A DNA stretch of 64,000 nt from Dendrobium chrysotoxum (GCA_019925795.1 CM034314.1:25847774-25911773), one strand, 5' to 3'. Positions 33,295 through 44,627 are shown, counted from the stretch's first letter. The notes: a model not told the origin generated them from the sequence alone. Numbers and translations are program-made.

Positions 33295-36200
33295 TTACAT
33301 CTTTGTCGTAAGACAAAGAGCATATCCAAGTTCAGCCCTAAATTTTGGCATATATTTTTGCCATTCTTTTAAAGAAGCCCAGTCCGTTTTCTTTTTTAGT
33401 ATGGCTCTCTCCATATACTTGCATACAAAAATTCCGCAGTCATACTCGTTTGACTGGGTTGGAATTCCACGGACAGTTTGTAATTTCCAAGTTGTTATAT
33501 CGCTTGGAAAGACTCCTGCTTTGTCTTCATGTATTTGTTTAATCTGAAAACAAAAAAGATTTTACAATTATATGTGATATTGAGTATAAAAGTTTTATAA
33601 AGTCAAGCTCTAAACTTACAACTTCAGTACAAATTGCCTTGTGTTCTGGATTGGGTAATGAATCATATAATTTCCATACTTTCTCTTTCAATTTTCCTAC
33701 AATTAGTACCCAATGGCTTTGGAAACAAATAGGTTGAACAATGAGTTTGCTTTCCCTAACAAAATCAGGAGTTGTGTTGTATGAACATTTGATAATCATG
33801 TTTGTAACCTTTATATAGCTGCAATAATTAAACATAAAATTAATCTTAGACCAAAATAATGTTATTAAAAAATTATATAAGATGAGTGTGAAGTCTACTA
33901 ACCCTGTACAATGGAGAAATATATAGGTATTTTTGAAATTCCTTTGGCATAATCCTAATCTTTTCGGATAACAAAAAAGCAAATGAATCTACATGGTTAT
34001 CAGAAAAATACTGATTTGTCAGAATATCATCAATATCCCCTCGGTTAATTAATATGTTTCCAGACTGAAAAATAACGTCGTCCCTGGAAAACAAAACAAA
34101 AAAGCACAGGTCAGGCGCAGGTAAAGCGCAGGTAAAGCGCATGTAAAGCGCATAGAAAGCGCAGTTAAAGAGCAGAGAAAGCGCAGTTAAAGCGCAGGTA
34201 AAGTGCAGGTAAAGCGCACAGAAAAGCGTAGGTAAAGCGCAAGTTAAAGCGCAGTTAAAGCGCAGGTAAAGCGCAGTGAAAGCGCAGTGAAAGCGCAAGT
34301 AAAGCGCAAGTAAAGCGCAATTAAAGCGCTAATAGAGCGCAATTAAAACATTATTTTAAAGATCAGGTAAATAATAATAAAACTTACTTCTTATTAAACT
34401 TTTTGAAACATTCATCCATGAATGTTTGTTGTTCTGTAGTAAAGAAAAATCTTGCCGGGATATTCCAGGTTTATTTCAGCAACGCGAGGTAATATTTCTA
34501 TTCTATCTACAGAAATCACATCTTGCTTTGTCTTTTTTTCCTCCACTGTGTCAATTTCTTTTTTGTCATCTTTTTTTCTTTTTTTTTATGTGGTTGGTAC
34601 TTTATTAACGCCTGAGCATCTTGCACTTCTGTCGTGGGTGGTGGTGGAGCAGCTTGACTAGTTGATGGTGGTGGAGCAGCTTGAGAAGGTGGTGGTGGGG
34701 GAGCAGCTTCAGAAGGTGGTGGTGGAGCAGCTTGAGAAGGTGGTGGTGGTGGAGCAGCTTCAGAAGGTGGTGCTGGGGGAGCAACTTGAGAAGGTGGTGG
34801 TGGAGCAGCTTGAGAAGGTGGTGGTGGAGCAGCTTCAGAAGGTGGTGGTGGGGGAGCAGCTTCAGAAGGTGGTGGTGGAGCAGCTTTAGAAGGTGGTGGT
34901 GGAGCAGCTTCAGAAGGTGGTGCTGGGGGAGCAGCTTGAGAAGGTGGTGGTGGAGCAGCTTGAGAAGGTAAGGATGGTGGTGGTGGATTTACAGATTGGT
35001 TATGCGAGGAAGAGGAAGATGAAGAAAGAGAGGATTTGACAGGATGATAATCACATTTGGTGAAATGGTCTATGAATTTGTATTGCAACGAATCTACAGT
35101 AGCTTGTAGTTTTTCCAAATTATCTTCGAGTCGATCAATTCTTCGACCCAAATTATCTTCAATTCTATTGCACAAATTTTGTAATGCTTCCATTAGTTTA
35201 TTCTGTACAGTTGACCATTCTGTGGGAAGTGGTTGTTGAGTAGGAGGTAGAGAAGAAGGTTGAATAGGTGGTTGAGGAGAGCTCTGAGGTGGTTCAACAT
35301 GAGCAGAATGGGGAGAGGGAGGTGGGGAGGTGTGAATCTTTTTGGATTTTGGTGAAGCAAATTTGCTGGGATGCAGATGAGGACGGCTTTCCAAGTTCTG
35401 AATAGCATTTAAGTCAGCCCCCAATCCTTCTGCTTCCTCGTTTGTCACATCCTGAAGAACAACATATATCTACAAAAAAGATAAAACTAATATCAGATAG
35501 TATCGAGTGTGTTATAGTTGCGCTATAGTTGCGCTTTAGTTGCGCTTTATATGCGCTTTAGTTGCGCTTTAGTTGCGCTTTGAATAAATAACATAAATAG
35601 ATTAAATAATTAGTTGCGCCTTAGTTGCGCTTTAGATGCGCTTTAGTTGTGCTTTAGATGCGCTTTAGTTGCGCTTTAGATGCGTTTTAGTTGCGCTTTA
35701 GTTGCGCTCAAATAAAAAATTAATATTTGGTTCTGAAGATTACCTCATTTTTCTTCAAAAATTTAAATAACTTTGTTGCACTCTCTTGTGTATAGTACAT
35801 TTCCGTATTCCCCTCCCATCTCAGAAACCTTGGTCTTGATTCTGGATTGGATGGTTTATTGCAGGAAAAGTGTTCCAAAAACCAAATCTGTATAATACCA
35901 CAAATAAAACATTATAAATTAAAATTAAAAACCTTAATGAAAATGAAATAAATGTAGTAGAAGAGACTTACCAGTAGGAGAGGAAAAAAACCATTGATGT
36001 AACCCAATGGTTTCTCCATTGCAAACTTGTCAGTAATTGTATTGAATTCATTTACCATGAAATTTCTTATACATGAGGCCCAATTTATAGAATTGAACTC
36101 ATTTACATTATTTGCTATAGATATAAGCCTTCTAGGAGTTTTATGGTTATTTAGTGGAAAAAAAAGATTAGATAACAAAAACATTATAAAGGTCTTGATC

Positions 36201-36668
36201 TTAGTAGCATTAACAGATAATCTATCTAATTTTGTGATTTCAGTTTTTATATCAGTTGATAAAGGTCCAGTCAATGGATCAACCTTCCATTTAATTTCAT
36301 CACCTCTGTTAGGCAAACCTGTTAGAAAATTTTCTTTAATTAGCCAAAAATAGTAAATTTAAAGTATAAAAACATCTCAAAAAATCCTTATTAAAAAGCT
36401 TACCGGTCAACAATGACACCTCATCAGAAGTGAATTTAAGCAAATGACCATTCACAACAAAGCCTTCATCAACAGCATTCCAAAATTTCAGAATCTCATA
36501 TAGAAGTGGTATACACTGCTGGAAAGCTGGAAACTTCAGAAATTGATGAATTTTCAGATTTCGAAAGGTTTGCTCCACTTCATCATCAATTATTTCGACA
36601 AATGCGTCGCAAATTTTTCGAAAAGTCGTAACATAGCATCGAGAAGTTACTGGCCTTTGATACGGCAT
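33295..36668 (-). CDS. Plant-mobile-domain / Ulp1 cysteine protease fusion (MULE passenger)
   Basis: Eight exons with GT-AG borders: 36668-36403, 36318-35972, 35887-35744, 35451 to about 34390 (may hide more than one exon), 34083-33903, 33818-33621, 33543-33295. The N-terminal part is a PMD: RNLKIHQFLKFPAF, LLTG joined across the intron to LPNRGDEIKW, and SINWASCIRNFMVNEF. The middle has a coiled-coil-like patch (34990-35230) and about 15 PPPPSQAAPP repeats. The C-terminal part is a C48/Ulp1 peptidase with SHWVLIVG (His), LYDSLPN (Asp), and TQSNEYDCGIFVCKYMERAI (Gln and Cys), so the triad is complete. Two apparent frameshifts, an A-run near 34570 and an extra C near 34460 (YPG for YPA), break the frame between the repeats and the protease. 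Whether these are real lesions or errors is open. Ulp1 proteases cleave SUMO; the role in transposons is not known. Confidence 0.78.
34107..34345 (-). repeat. 11-bp array, intron of PMD-Ulp1 gene
   Basis: About 22 copies of the unit, read as AAAGCGCAGNT on the plus strand, within the intron 34084-34387. Confidence 0.87.
34640..34970 (-). repeat. Coding PPPPSQAAPP minisatellite
   Basis: About 15 in-frame repeats of 21-27 bp encoding PPPPS(Q/E/K)AAP inside the PMD-Ulp1 gene. Unit length varies by multiples of 3, consistent with past selection on the frame. Confidence 0.85.
35515..35710 (+). repeat. 11-bp array, second intron array of PMD-Ulp1 gene
   Basis: About 14 copies of TTGCGCTTTAG variants, in the intron 35452-35743. 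Opposite orientation to the array at 34107. Confidence 0.86.
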
Positions 36669-36685
36669 CTGAAAAAAAATAAATT

Positions 36686-37076
36686 AGGAAAGCGCAACAA
36701 AAGCGCAACTAAAGCGCAACAAAAGCGCAACTATAGCGCATGTAAAGCGCAGGTAGAGCGCAACTAAAGCGCAACTTGAGCTCTAAAGCGCATATAAAGC
36801 ACAACAAACTTATTTGCGCAACTAAAGCGCAACTAAAGCGCAACTAAAGCGCATGTAAAGCGCAACTAAAGCGCAACTAAAGCGCAACTAATTGCTTCTC
36901 TTCATTCGATTTTCCAATTTTATAAAGAGGGTTAACATACAGAACATAAACTTTTTAAGATCACATTGAACAAATTAGTATATATGAAATAAACATTAAA
37001 CCCTAAAAATAAAAATATTACATAAAGCGCATCATAAACGCAACTTAGGCGCAACGAAGGAGCAACAAAGGCGCAT
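36686..37076 (-). repeat. 11-bp array upstream of PMD-Ulp1 gene
   Basis: About 18 copies of AAAGCGCAACT from 36686 to 36890 immediately 5' of the PMD gene, and weaker GGCGCAACG-type copies at 37027-37076. Confidence 0.83.
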
Positions 37077-37504
37077 CTTTACCTTTTCGAAAATGCAGAA
37101 GAACTCAACAGTCGTCGTCTACCTCCGGGATTTTGCAAGAACGGAAATGCCAGAGAATGAAGAACCGCACGAGGGCACGAGGGAGAGGGATTCCGAGTGA
37201 AACTGTCGGGTGAAACGTAAAAAAGGTTCGTGCGCAATATTTGTATTCCAAAATTTGAATCATCTTCGGGTTGGGTCGGGCCGATCGGGCTAAAAAGACA
37301 TAAAGCAAAAGTTTTAGATTAAAAAATTTAATGCCAGATGTCGTGTTCCTATTGGCGTCCGGACGCGGAGATAGGTCCGGTGACCGGACCTAATAATTTG
37401 CCTATGCCCATCTAAAGACACTGAACGCATGCCAACGGAGCGAGATCTCCACGAGAGGGTTTTTCGATTTCTATGCAACCGGCCGTTTCACTTCTCCATG
37501 CCGT

Positions 37505-38165
37505 TTCATTTCTCCATGCCGTTTCATTTCTTGCTGCTAGGGGATTAAAAGCCAAGAGCTCTGCTTCTCTACCGTTCAAACAGAAGCTCCATCGGAGAAT
37601 GTAATGTGAACCAGTGGCCACACCGGTGGAAGAAGAGAACCCCACATACATTTTGCTTAGAAGAACTGAGGAGAGGTTGATGGTGTCAAACAGAAGAGGT
37701 AAAACCGGCTTCGGGGTATTAAGGGGAGCTAAGGTCACATTAAACTCCATCTTCTTCGCATCATACTCTGCCCAAACTCGCATCGTTTGGCCACTAATCA
37801 AGCTCAAATTTTGAAATCGGGAAGAGCTTTTGGCGTATGAAGCCGGAGCGGTGACGACGGAAGTTAAGCTATTTAAGTTGATGCCGACGTGGGTTGTCGT
37901 TGATGTCGTCAAACTCCTCCTTCTCAATGGTGTCAAGCTCAACAACGACGATGTGGTTGGTGGCTTGGCCGTTGCTAGAGAGGTTAAAGAGACCGAGGAA
38001 CTGGCTGGGAAGGGTGGAGTAGAGGTTTGGGGTAGGGGAGATGGCAAAGGTGAGACCTTTGGAACTGATTCCTGTGTAGTGTGGGACGATAGCGAAGACG
38101 AAGGAGGTGGAGAATGAGGAGGGTTCGCCGGAGGAGTTGAGAAAGGGGAAAGGGGTTGGGTAGAA
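37505..38165 (-). pseudogene. L-type lectin receptor kinase, lectin-domain fragment
   Basis: The minus strand reads HAFYPTPFPFLNSSGEPSS, GISSKGLTFAISPTPNLYS, HIVVVELDTIEKEEFDDIND, and after a one-base shift (extra C near 37884) HVGINLNSLTSVVTAPASY, LISGQTMRVWAEYDAKKMEF and YVGFSSSTGVATGSHYIL. This is the legume-lectin ectodomain of plant LecRKs. The signal peptide, membrane helix and kinase are absent. The frame past SFCLNG runs into a short tandem repeat of RNETAW units. With one frameshift and both ends missing it is a fragment, carried in the Helitron in antisense to it. Confidence 0.85.
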
Positions 38166-38346
38166 TGCGTGGCTAAGTTCTTTTTTTTTTTTTCAAATGA
38201 ACATTTTCTTCATTAAAAAAAACCCATCAATTGTAGCATAGTCTTTATCAAACAACTTTTAGCATAAAAGTCCTATAGTTATATACTTATATTACATATA
38301 TAAACTTAAAACTAATAAAAAAAAACACTGCCCTGGGCTCCTGATA
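38166..38346. other. Spacer between the two captured fragments
   Basis: T-tract at 38181-38195 and AT-rich sequence; no feature recognised. Confidence 0.4.
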
Positions 38347-40140
38347 TCAAGGATTCTCCACTTGGGGAAGGAATGGTTTCTGCAACATAGTAGTATTCTC
38401 AAACATCACTATTCTATGTTTCATTTGATACTCCTGAATCTCTTCTGTCATCAAATTAACAAAGCCAAAATTTTCCACCCACGTGGAAAGGCTATGATCA
38501 TCAGCTGGAAGTATCAAATTCTCCACCTTGAGGAAACTAAGCATATCTTGAATTTTGAAAAATAGAATTTTACAGAAGCCCTGTCCTCGCCTATCATTGG
38601 TTGTTGCAGCAAGAGGAAGTTCTGCAACGTGATTGCCAAACACCCGAAGCAGGGCAGATGACACAATTTTAGATTTTATAGCTACGACAGCACAAAACAT
38701 TCTTCCAAAGAATTCAGCTACACCCTTCTCACCATTGACCATGGTGGATAACACATCACGATATCCTTTATAGATAGCACCAAATGCCTCTTGGAAAATT
38801 TTCATGGCTTGTTTAAGTAATAATTTACTTTTGTCACCCTGAAATCTAGCACTCAAGAGTTGCCAATGAACATCAATTTGAGTATGCGTATGTACAGTGC
38901 TTCCTACAGAACTATGCATTGAAGTCAAAAGTGATTCAGGGATTGACATGGGTCCATCTTGGACAAAGTTCAGCAGGTCAGCACGTATTTTAATGCATTT
39001 ATCGCCACATAACCAAGTATTTGGTGGGCTTGGCCTTGCCTTGTTATCGCATATTCCATGAAGCCTTAGACAACCAATATGAAACATTCTACCACATTGG
39101 CCACAAAATAGCATTGTGTTGTCACAAATGTTCCCAAAATTTAGAGTGGCATCACCACCCCTACAAATCATGCAACTGCCTAAATTGCAAGGAGCCTGAA
39201 ATATACGCCCCAATTGAAAGCAAGACTACAAGTGTTGTAATTTTGTCCACCTGCATTATGGGCATTCTGGCATCTTAAAGTAAAGGCTGATTTTCCCCTA
39301 GCTTTATTCGTCATGCTCATCTTTATTGCTGAGATCATCAAGTAACAAAAACATCGCAATCTGGTGCAGGGACTTGCCATAAGAAGTGTATATGGAGTGG
39401 TATGGCTTTCTTCTTTTTTCATGCCCAGCGTGAGCTTCAAACTTAGAAACACTCAGCATATAATTACAACAGCTGCAGAGTATTATATTCTTTCCAAACT
39501 TGTAACCTTCAAGAATTTTCTTTCCGTGTGAATAATAGGACAATTTGGTTCCATCATTAAACAATTCAAAAATTTGCTAATGAAAATCCAGCTCCATGTG
39601 CTTAGTCTTCTTAGCTTGCATTGAGACACTAACCTCAACACTATTTCCTTTCTGCATGAGGTCTGCTATGAAGAAATATATGTGCGGATTGATTTGTACC
39701 ATCATCTCAACTATTACTTTGAAGATTAATCTCCTTTCTATGAAATGGTTCTTTCCATCCGAAAGATCTATATTATTCGGCTGACAACCAATCATCTTCT
39801 GAATCAATTCACCTGGCAATAATCCAAGAGGAACTTTCACAAATTCTTCAACTAATGCATAGAGAGCTAACTTGTCATTGAGAAAAATGCAATCTTTTAA
39901 CTTCATACTAGAAGCACCTCCATGCTTTTCAAAATTCAATGACAACACCTCGTTCAAGAGATGCGATGAGTAGCCAAAACTGATTCCAATATCTTTTGTA
40001 CATCTAAGAAGCTTAATCCTATCTTTCTTATAGTGTTCCAAGAGTCTTTCTAGAAGGCCATTGGTCAGCTAGCAACTAATAGTTAAAGGTGGCCTATCTA
40101 GAGTATACTCGATTGACGATTTGGCATTGTTCTGGCAAAT
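38347..40140 (-). pseudogene. IDM1-like PHD-finger/GNAT protein fragment
   Basis: The minus strand shows, in order, TNGLLERLLEHYKKDRIKLL (39577-40080, otherwise unassigned), a Tify-like TDBD block (NDGTKLSYYSHGKKILEGY, CSCCNYMLSVSKFEAHAG; 39304-39564), one PHD finger (CMICRGGD, LFCGQCGRMFHIGCLRLHGI) and a GNAT acetyltransferase fold with VAELPLAATTNDRRGQGFCK, ending KPFLPQVENP-stop at 38347. RRGQG is the acetyl-CoA loop. In IDM1 and relatives this architecture reads chromatin and acetylates histone H3. Here the start is missing, a stop interrupts near 40070, the first PHD finger is lost (39215-39300) and the frame shifts between blocks. The last block (38347-39213, 288 codons) is open. It lies within the Helitron, so capture is the likely origin. 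Confidence 0.75.
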
Positions 40141-40424
40141 TATAGGGGGGGGGGATCTTTAGTTTCTGTGAAATGCCTCCAATATTAGATTCATAAGGGT
40201 CTGCTGAAGCGGTCTTGCTTGAATCCTTTAAATCTGAGTTCTTGGTTTGTGACGTTGTTGAAGTATTTAGCCTTTTTAATTAACATGAATAGTTTCCTTT
40301 TTGAAACATATTTATTTATTTTTGCTCCACGATGAATTGTCAAAAATTTGATAGATATAGTAAATGGTGTTCTACATGTGAAACTTGCGTGTATCCTCAT
40401 GATAAAAATAAAGAGAAATAAGTG

Positions 40425-40543
40425 GAAAAATCATTACGTGCGGCGTTGGGATCCGGACGCACCACATCACCCGGGGCCCGGTGCATCGCGGCGAGTCTGG
40501 ATTCACCTCCGAACGGTTTGGATGCTGCGCGTAATAATCTCTT
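40425..40543. mobile_element. 119-bp Mutator-type MITE
   Basis: Ends GAAAAATCATTACGTGCGGC and its diverged complement at 40543. Flanked by AAATAAGTG (40416-40424) and AAAAAAGTG (40544-40552), 8 of 9 matching. Inner GACGCACCACATCA and CACCTCCGAACGGT resemble the MITE at 45745. Confidence 0.6.
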
Positions 40544-40635
40544 AAAAAAGTGAATCAGTGGGCCGAGGAATTAAAGGCTTAATTTTTTTTTAAAATTTTT
40601 CTTTATTTTATAATTAATTATTCTTATGCCTCCTA

Positions 40636-41236
40636 CAGGGTTGCAAGTGAACCAAACGTTCAACGAGCTACTCGATACTCGGTTCGATTAAAGCTCGTTT
40701 GTGATCATTTAACTAACTAAACAAACAAATTTTAATAATATTTTAAATACTCGATCCTTAAATAAACAAGATTGAACACTAATGTGTTCGGTTCATTTAT
40801 GTTCACGAACAAAATCATTAGAAGTTCGTGAACAAGCTTGACATTATGCTCGATAAAAAGCTCGATAAAAGCTCGATTCATGAGGCTGACTGTGACATTC
40901 AGTAGTTCATTAAGGAAGAAAATCTAGTAATTCATTTTGATTGCTTAGAATGGTGGAAGGCTAACTTCATATTATTGTTTATTCAATTTATTATTTGCTA
41001 AATATGTTCACGAACATAGCTCGTTAAGGCTTGTTTGTTTAAAGCTCGATAAGCACTAAACGAACCAAACATGAACCGAACAAGAATCAAACATGAACAC
41101 CCTTAAATTAAATGAACCAAACATGAACACAAACAATAAAGCTCGAATCAAACACGAACCAAACTTGAACAGGCTAATGATAAACGAACTCAAACATGAA
41201 CACTCACATACTCGGCTCGGTTCGTTTGCAGCCCTA
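40636..41236. mobile_element. hAT MITE, 601 bp
   Basis: Perfect 8-bp duplication GCCTCCTA at 40628-40635 and 41237-41244. Ends are CAGGGTTGCAAGTGAACC and the complement of TAGGGCTGCAAACGAACCGA. The interior is full of GAACC, AAGCTCG and TCGTTTAGTT motifs in both orientations, a pattern common in plant hAT MITEs. No ORF. Confidence 0.88.
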
Positions 41237-41244
41237 GCCTCCTA

Positions 41245-42224
41245 TTTGTTTACATAAATTCGATCAACTCCAAAGAAGAGTATGTTGATTCTTGCATTTA
41301 TACAATAATATTGATATATCATTAATTATCATTAGCATTTTATAATTAGTGATTTTCTTTATCATTATGAGCGACGAGCTATTGTAATAGAAATCAGACG
41401 ACTCGATTTGGTGTGGTTCCTTTGTTAGCTACTTGCTCATCTATTGTACGTTAATGTTTTCTATATTTTTTGTTATTCTTTTGTCCTTTTTAACAAGTAA
41501 TTTTTCTCCAATTTAAAAATTCAACTTCTTTTAAACATGTCAATTTTATATTTGAACTTTAATTTAGAGTCCATTTTTTATTTGCTATAACCTTTCTTAA
41601 TTTCTAAAATGTTGAATTTCTTCTTAAACAAAGTTTTTTACAATATACTCTGCAAAAACATCTCATTTCTCATTTATATATCCTCATAATTTTGATAATT
41701 TAATAATTTTTTTATTAATTTAATTTTTGTCTGTCCTTGTATTAGATACTTCATGAGAAAATTGAAGAACTTCAAGAAAAACAATGGCCAAATCCTCAAC
41801 TATTAATGAGATTAGTTCTTAAACAAATTTTGACTAATTGTTGCTAACTTTTAGTCTTTTTCATTATGGTCATTGATTATTGCTTGGATGATAAATTTAT
41901 GCTTGTAATGCTATATGATTAGCTTATTTTTTGTTGAGTTACTAATTCAGTTATTTGATGGATAATATATTGATGTCAACAAATCTATCGATTAGAAACC
42001 ACTTACATTACACATAAGTCTGTTTTTTAATTTTCATCCAACTATAATGAGTGTATTTCAAGGATAATAGAAGTTTATTTATCTATTGATTATGTATAAA
42101 TCATCTATATATATATGCAAATATTGCATTTTATGTTGATATAGAATTTAATATTATTGATATAGTATGTCATAAATTATTTGTAATTTTTGTTATATAT
42201 TTTTTTAATTTTTAAAATTTTATT
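41245..42224. other. AT-rich 3' part of Helitron
   Basis: No gene recognised over about 980 bp. No helicase C-terminal motifs found on either strand. Confidence 0.5.
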
Positions 42225-42245
42225 CACGTGCACTATGTGCACGTG
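42225..42245 (+). terminator. Helitron 3' terminal hairpin
   Basis: CACGTGCAC-TAT-GTGCACGTG, a perfect 9-bp stem with a 3-base loop, 12 bases before the terminal CTAG at 42254-42257. This is the element's end-of-transposition signal, not a transcription terminator. Confidence 0.85.
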
Positions 42246-42672
42246 CATTTATACTAGTATATAAAAAACTCACTTGTGATGTTTTACTTTGTATAGTTTA
42301 TATAGCTTTTTTGCTTTTACTCATGATAGGAGCTCCTATGGAGTAATGGAGCCATGTGAGAATATTGAAAAAAATATTTAATCATAGGTGTTTAATATTT
42401 ATTTAAGAGTTTTAATATATAATAGTTATATTAATTGTTTAAGTTTAATATTTATTTAGAATTAATTTTTTAACTATTTAAATAAAATCTTGAACCGGCC
42501 AGTTTAGAAAACCGGGACCGATTAACTGGTTGAACCGACGGTTCTTGCCGGTTCTGACCGATTTGATGCACAACCAATTTTCGAGCTGAACTAGATCGGC
42601 CTTCAGGCCAGTTTACGGTTGAATCGGTCAGACAGACTGGTTCGGTCTGATTTTTAAAACCCTGATAATAAT

Positions 42673-43277
42673 TGTGCCCAGCATTTTCACGGACTGCATG
42701 GGAGGGCAAACCACATGATAGCTCTTATAATTTGGGACTTTCCAATCACAAAAAGCTTAGGGAAATGCTTTTGATATTTTTTGTTATGTATCATATGTTT
42801 CATATATTGGGCTTGCCTCATATAATAGGAGAGTACATGCATGCATAAATAATTATTTTTCAATATTATATTCTTGATATGTCATAAAAAATTAATCTTA
42901 ATCGGGCACGAATCTCGAGACAATTTGAGTTAGAAACTTCCAAAATTAAATTCGGGACCATACCAGCTTCGATTTCATCAAACTTATACTTGAACTGAAC
43001 GTCTCGAAAAGACGAACCCAACGACACTATATTCGACCTAATATGATCCCAAATGGGTTGAAATCAAAGAACCAAAGTGCAATTGAAAGGTTCAAACCAT
43101 AAATTGGACGATCAAACGATTTTCAAATGTGACATGCTTATAATTGAATCGAGCAGCTCGACAAGACGAATCCAACGAGCCCAGGATTGCCGAATTTTGA
43201 TATCATTAAGACACTCAAATACTTGATTAATGGTCCATGATCAAGGAAATCGATATCGGCCGTCCATTCAATACTCT
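42673..43277. repeat. Intergenic, old LTR-like sequence
   Basis: From 42900 the text (CTCGAGACAATTTGAG, CTCGAAAAGACGAACCCAAC, CTCGACAAGACGAATCCAAC) has the look of a worn LTR with a diverged internal repeat of about 155 bp spacing. No coding sequence. Confidence 0.3.
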
Positions 43278-44561
43278 CCCAACAACCTAATCTAAAACTG
43301 GACCAATACACAACACTCTCCACCTTTGTCCAAATTTACGATCAAAGAACCACTTGTGTGCCTGCTGCGATCTAACCAGCTCCTTGCACCAACTCAACGA
43401 ACAAACCCGTCGAACCGAACCCAATCAAGCTTGCGCCTGGCCTTCACCGTGTATTGAGATCCACAGCTTCAGCTTGCACTCTTGCACATTCCAACCCATG
43501 TACGCCTGCACCCATCGTTGTTCATCCTGTGATCCGCATGCCAGCGTCTTGTGTATTGCATGCTCTTGCGGGCTTCTGGCCCATACATTTGCTCCTGTAC
43601 GGCACGCCTGCGCCCCATCAATGAGCACACTCTAGCTCACGCGTCATCCCCAGGCACCCATGCACACTTCGGCCTACAACTTCGCATGAGCCACCTGTCT
43701 GATTTCAATTCCGCGACCAACCTGCCACACTAAGGTTCTTGATCTTGCCTATTTTGATCCACTGCTCCGACACAGAATATCCAAATGACCCTGCTCGTTG
43801 ATTTGCTCGTGTTCCGACTCGGAGGCTCCACCTTAGAAGATATAAACTGGTCTTTTAACAAGAACAAGATCTCTGTCTCCAACCGATCCCGCACCTAATC
43901 TTGATTACAAAATCCTGCCACTTACTCCAATCTGCCTACCAGACCTCCCGATCGTGGTACCAATCCACGACTGTTGCTCCACAAGCCGCTCCGACCTAGG
44001 TAGCTGCTTCCCTGTGAAATTGTGCTCCGGTCCTTGACCCGGCCTATTGACCCGGCCCATGTTGGCCCCGGACGAACCTTGCTCCAACGTAAATCAGCTA
44101 GATTTACTTGCACCCATCAGCCCAACTCTGTATCCCGCACAGCCCTACGAGCCCACGCATGCCCGGGCTCCTGCAGCCTAGGCTCGGTCCCGCGCTCACT
44201 TGCATATCAGGCTAGCACGACACCAGGCTTTCGCGACATGTGCCCGGCTGTTTGCGGTACTTGCCGCGCCTCCATATTGCAACACTCTCGTTCTGTGCGA
44301 CAACCACGATCCGACCCGAGCCTGCGATCCTGTCTACCCCACACGCGCAACTGCGTCAATGCGGCTTCTTACCCATGGTTAGCTCATGACTAGCCCCACA
44401 TGCTCTACGCGTCCAGCCCGACGCTTCACTGCGTGTATGGTTCGACTTCCTCCTACCTCTTGACTACAAGAACTTTCCTAGTTCCTCAAGATCACCTCAA
44501 CGAAGTTCTTACACCACTTGTTATGTTTCTTGCACGAGGAAGAAGGCTCTTCTTGATCGTG

Positions 44562-44564
<3 letters not shown>

Positions 44565-44625
<61 letters not shown>
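44565..44625. repeat. (GA)30 microsatellite
   Basis: About 60 bp of uninterrupted GA on the plus strand, inside the LTR downstream of its TATA box. Confidence 0.92.

Positions 44626-44627
<2 letters not shown>

Larger units (their letters stand above)
31688..37408. mobile_element. Ulp1-carrying Mutator-like element (Kaonashi/KI-type), 5.7 kb
   Basis: Flanked by a perfect 9-bp duplication CATCTAAAG at 31679-31687 and 37409-37417, the Mutator length. TIRs of about 130 bp: GGCAAATTATTAGGTCCGGT at the left, its complement at the right with 6 extra terminal bases (TATGCC). The TIRs share GACGCCAATAGGAACACGAC and the CCCGATCGGCCCGACCC block. Two genes converge: a FAR1-domain gene on the plus strand and a PMD-Ulp1 gene on the minus strand. 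Arrays of TGCGCTTTANN fill introns and spacers. The DDE catalytic region of the transposase is missing, so it is non-autonomous now. Confidence 0.9.
31347..42257 (+). mobile_element. Non-autonomous Helitron, 10.9 kb, with gene fragments
   Basis: The 5' end TCCATACTACTATATAAAAG follows an A at 31346. The 3' end TTTATACTAG is followed by T at 42258, so insertion was between A and T, as for Helitrons. A 9-bp perfect hairpin (42225-42245) ends 12 bases before the terminus. No Rep/helicase frame is visible. The carried segments are a lectin receptor kinase fragment (37505-38165) and an IDM1-like gene fragment (38347-40140). Later insertions inside it, each with its own target duplication, are the MULE at 31688-37408, the MITE at 40425-40543 and the hAT MITE at 40636-41236. 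Original length was about 4.5 kb. Confidence 0.8.
30875..42664. mobile_element. hAT-type MITE split by a Helitron
   Basis: The outer ends are CAAGGTTGTAAAAGCC at 30875 and the complement of CAGGGTTTTAAAAATCAGAC at 42664. They are flanked by the same 8 bp, ATAATAAT, at 30867-30874 and 42665-42672, the TSD length of hAT elements. Both subterminal parts are rich in CCGG/AACC motifs (GACCGGAC, GAACCGGC). Without the inserted Helitron the element would be about 880 bp and has no transposase. The TSD is low-complexity, so the match is weaker than its length implies. Confidence 0.65.

Noticed and set aside
34662..34971. Plus-strand RRWWW/VVVEQL repeat proteins
   Set aside because: They are the antisense of the PPPPSQAAPP repeat of the PMD-Ulp1 gene on the minus strand.
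43354..44393. Cys-rich plus-strand frames resembling small secreted proteins
   Set aside because: No signal peptide followed by an ordered Cys pattern; they lie in the GC-rich non-coding interior of a probable LTR element.
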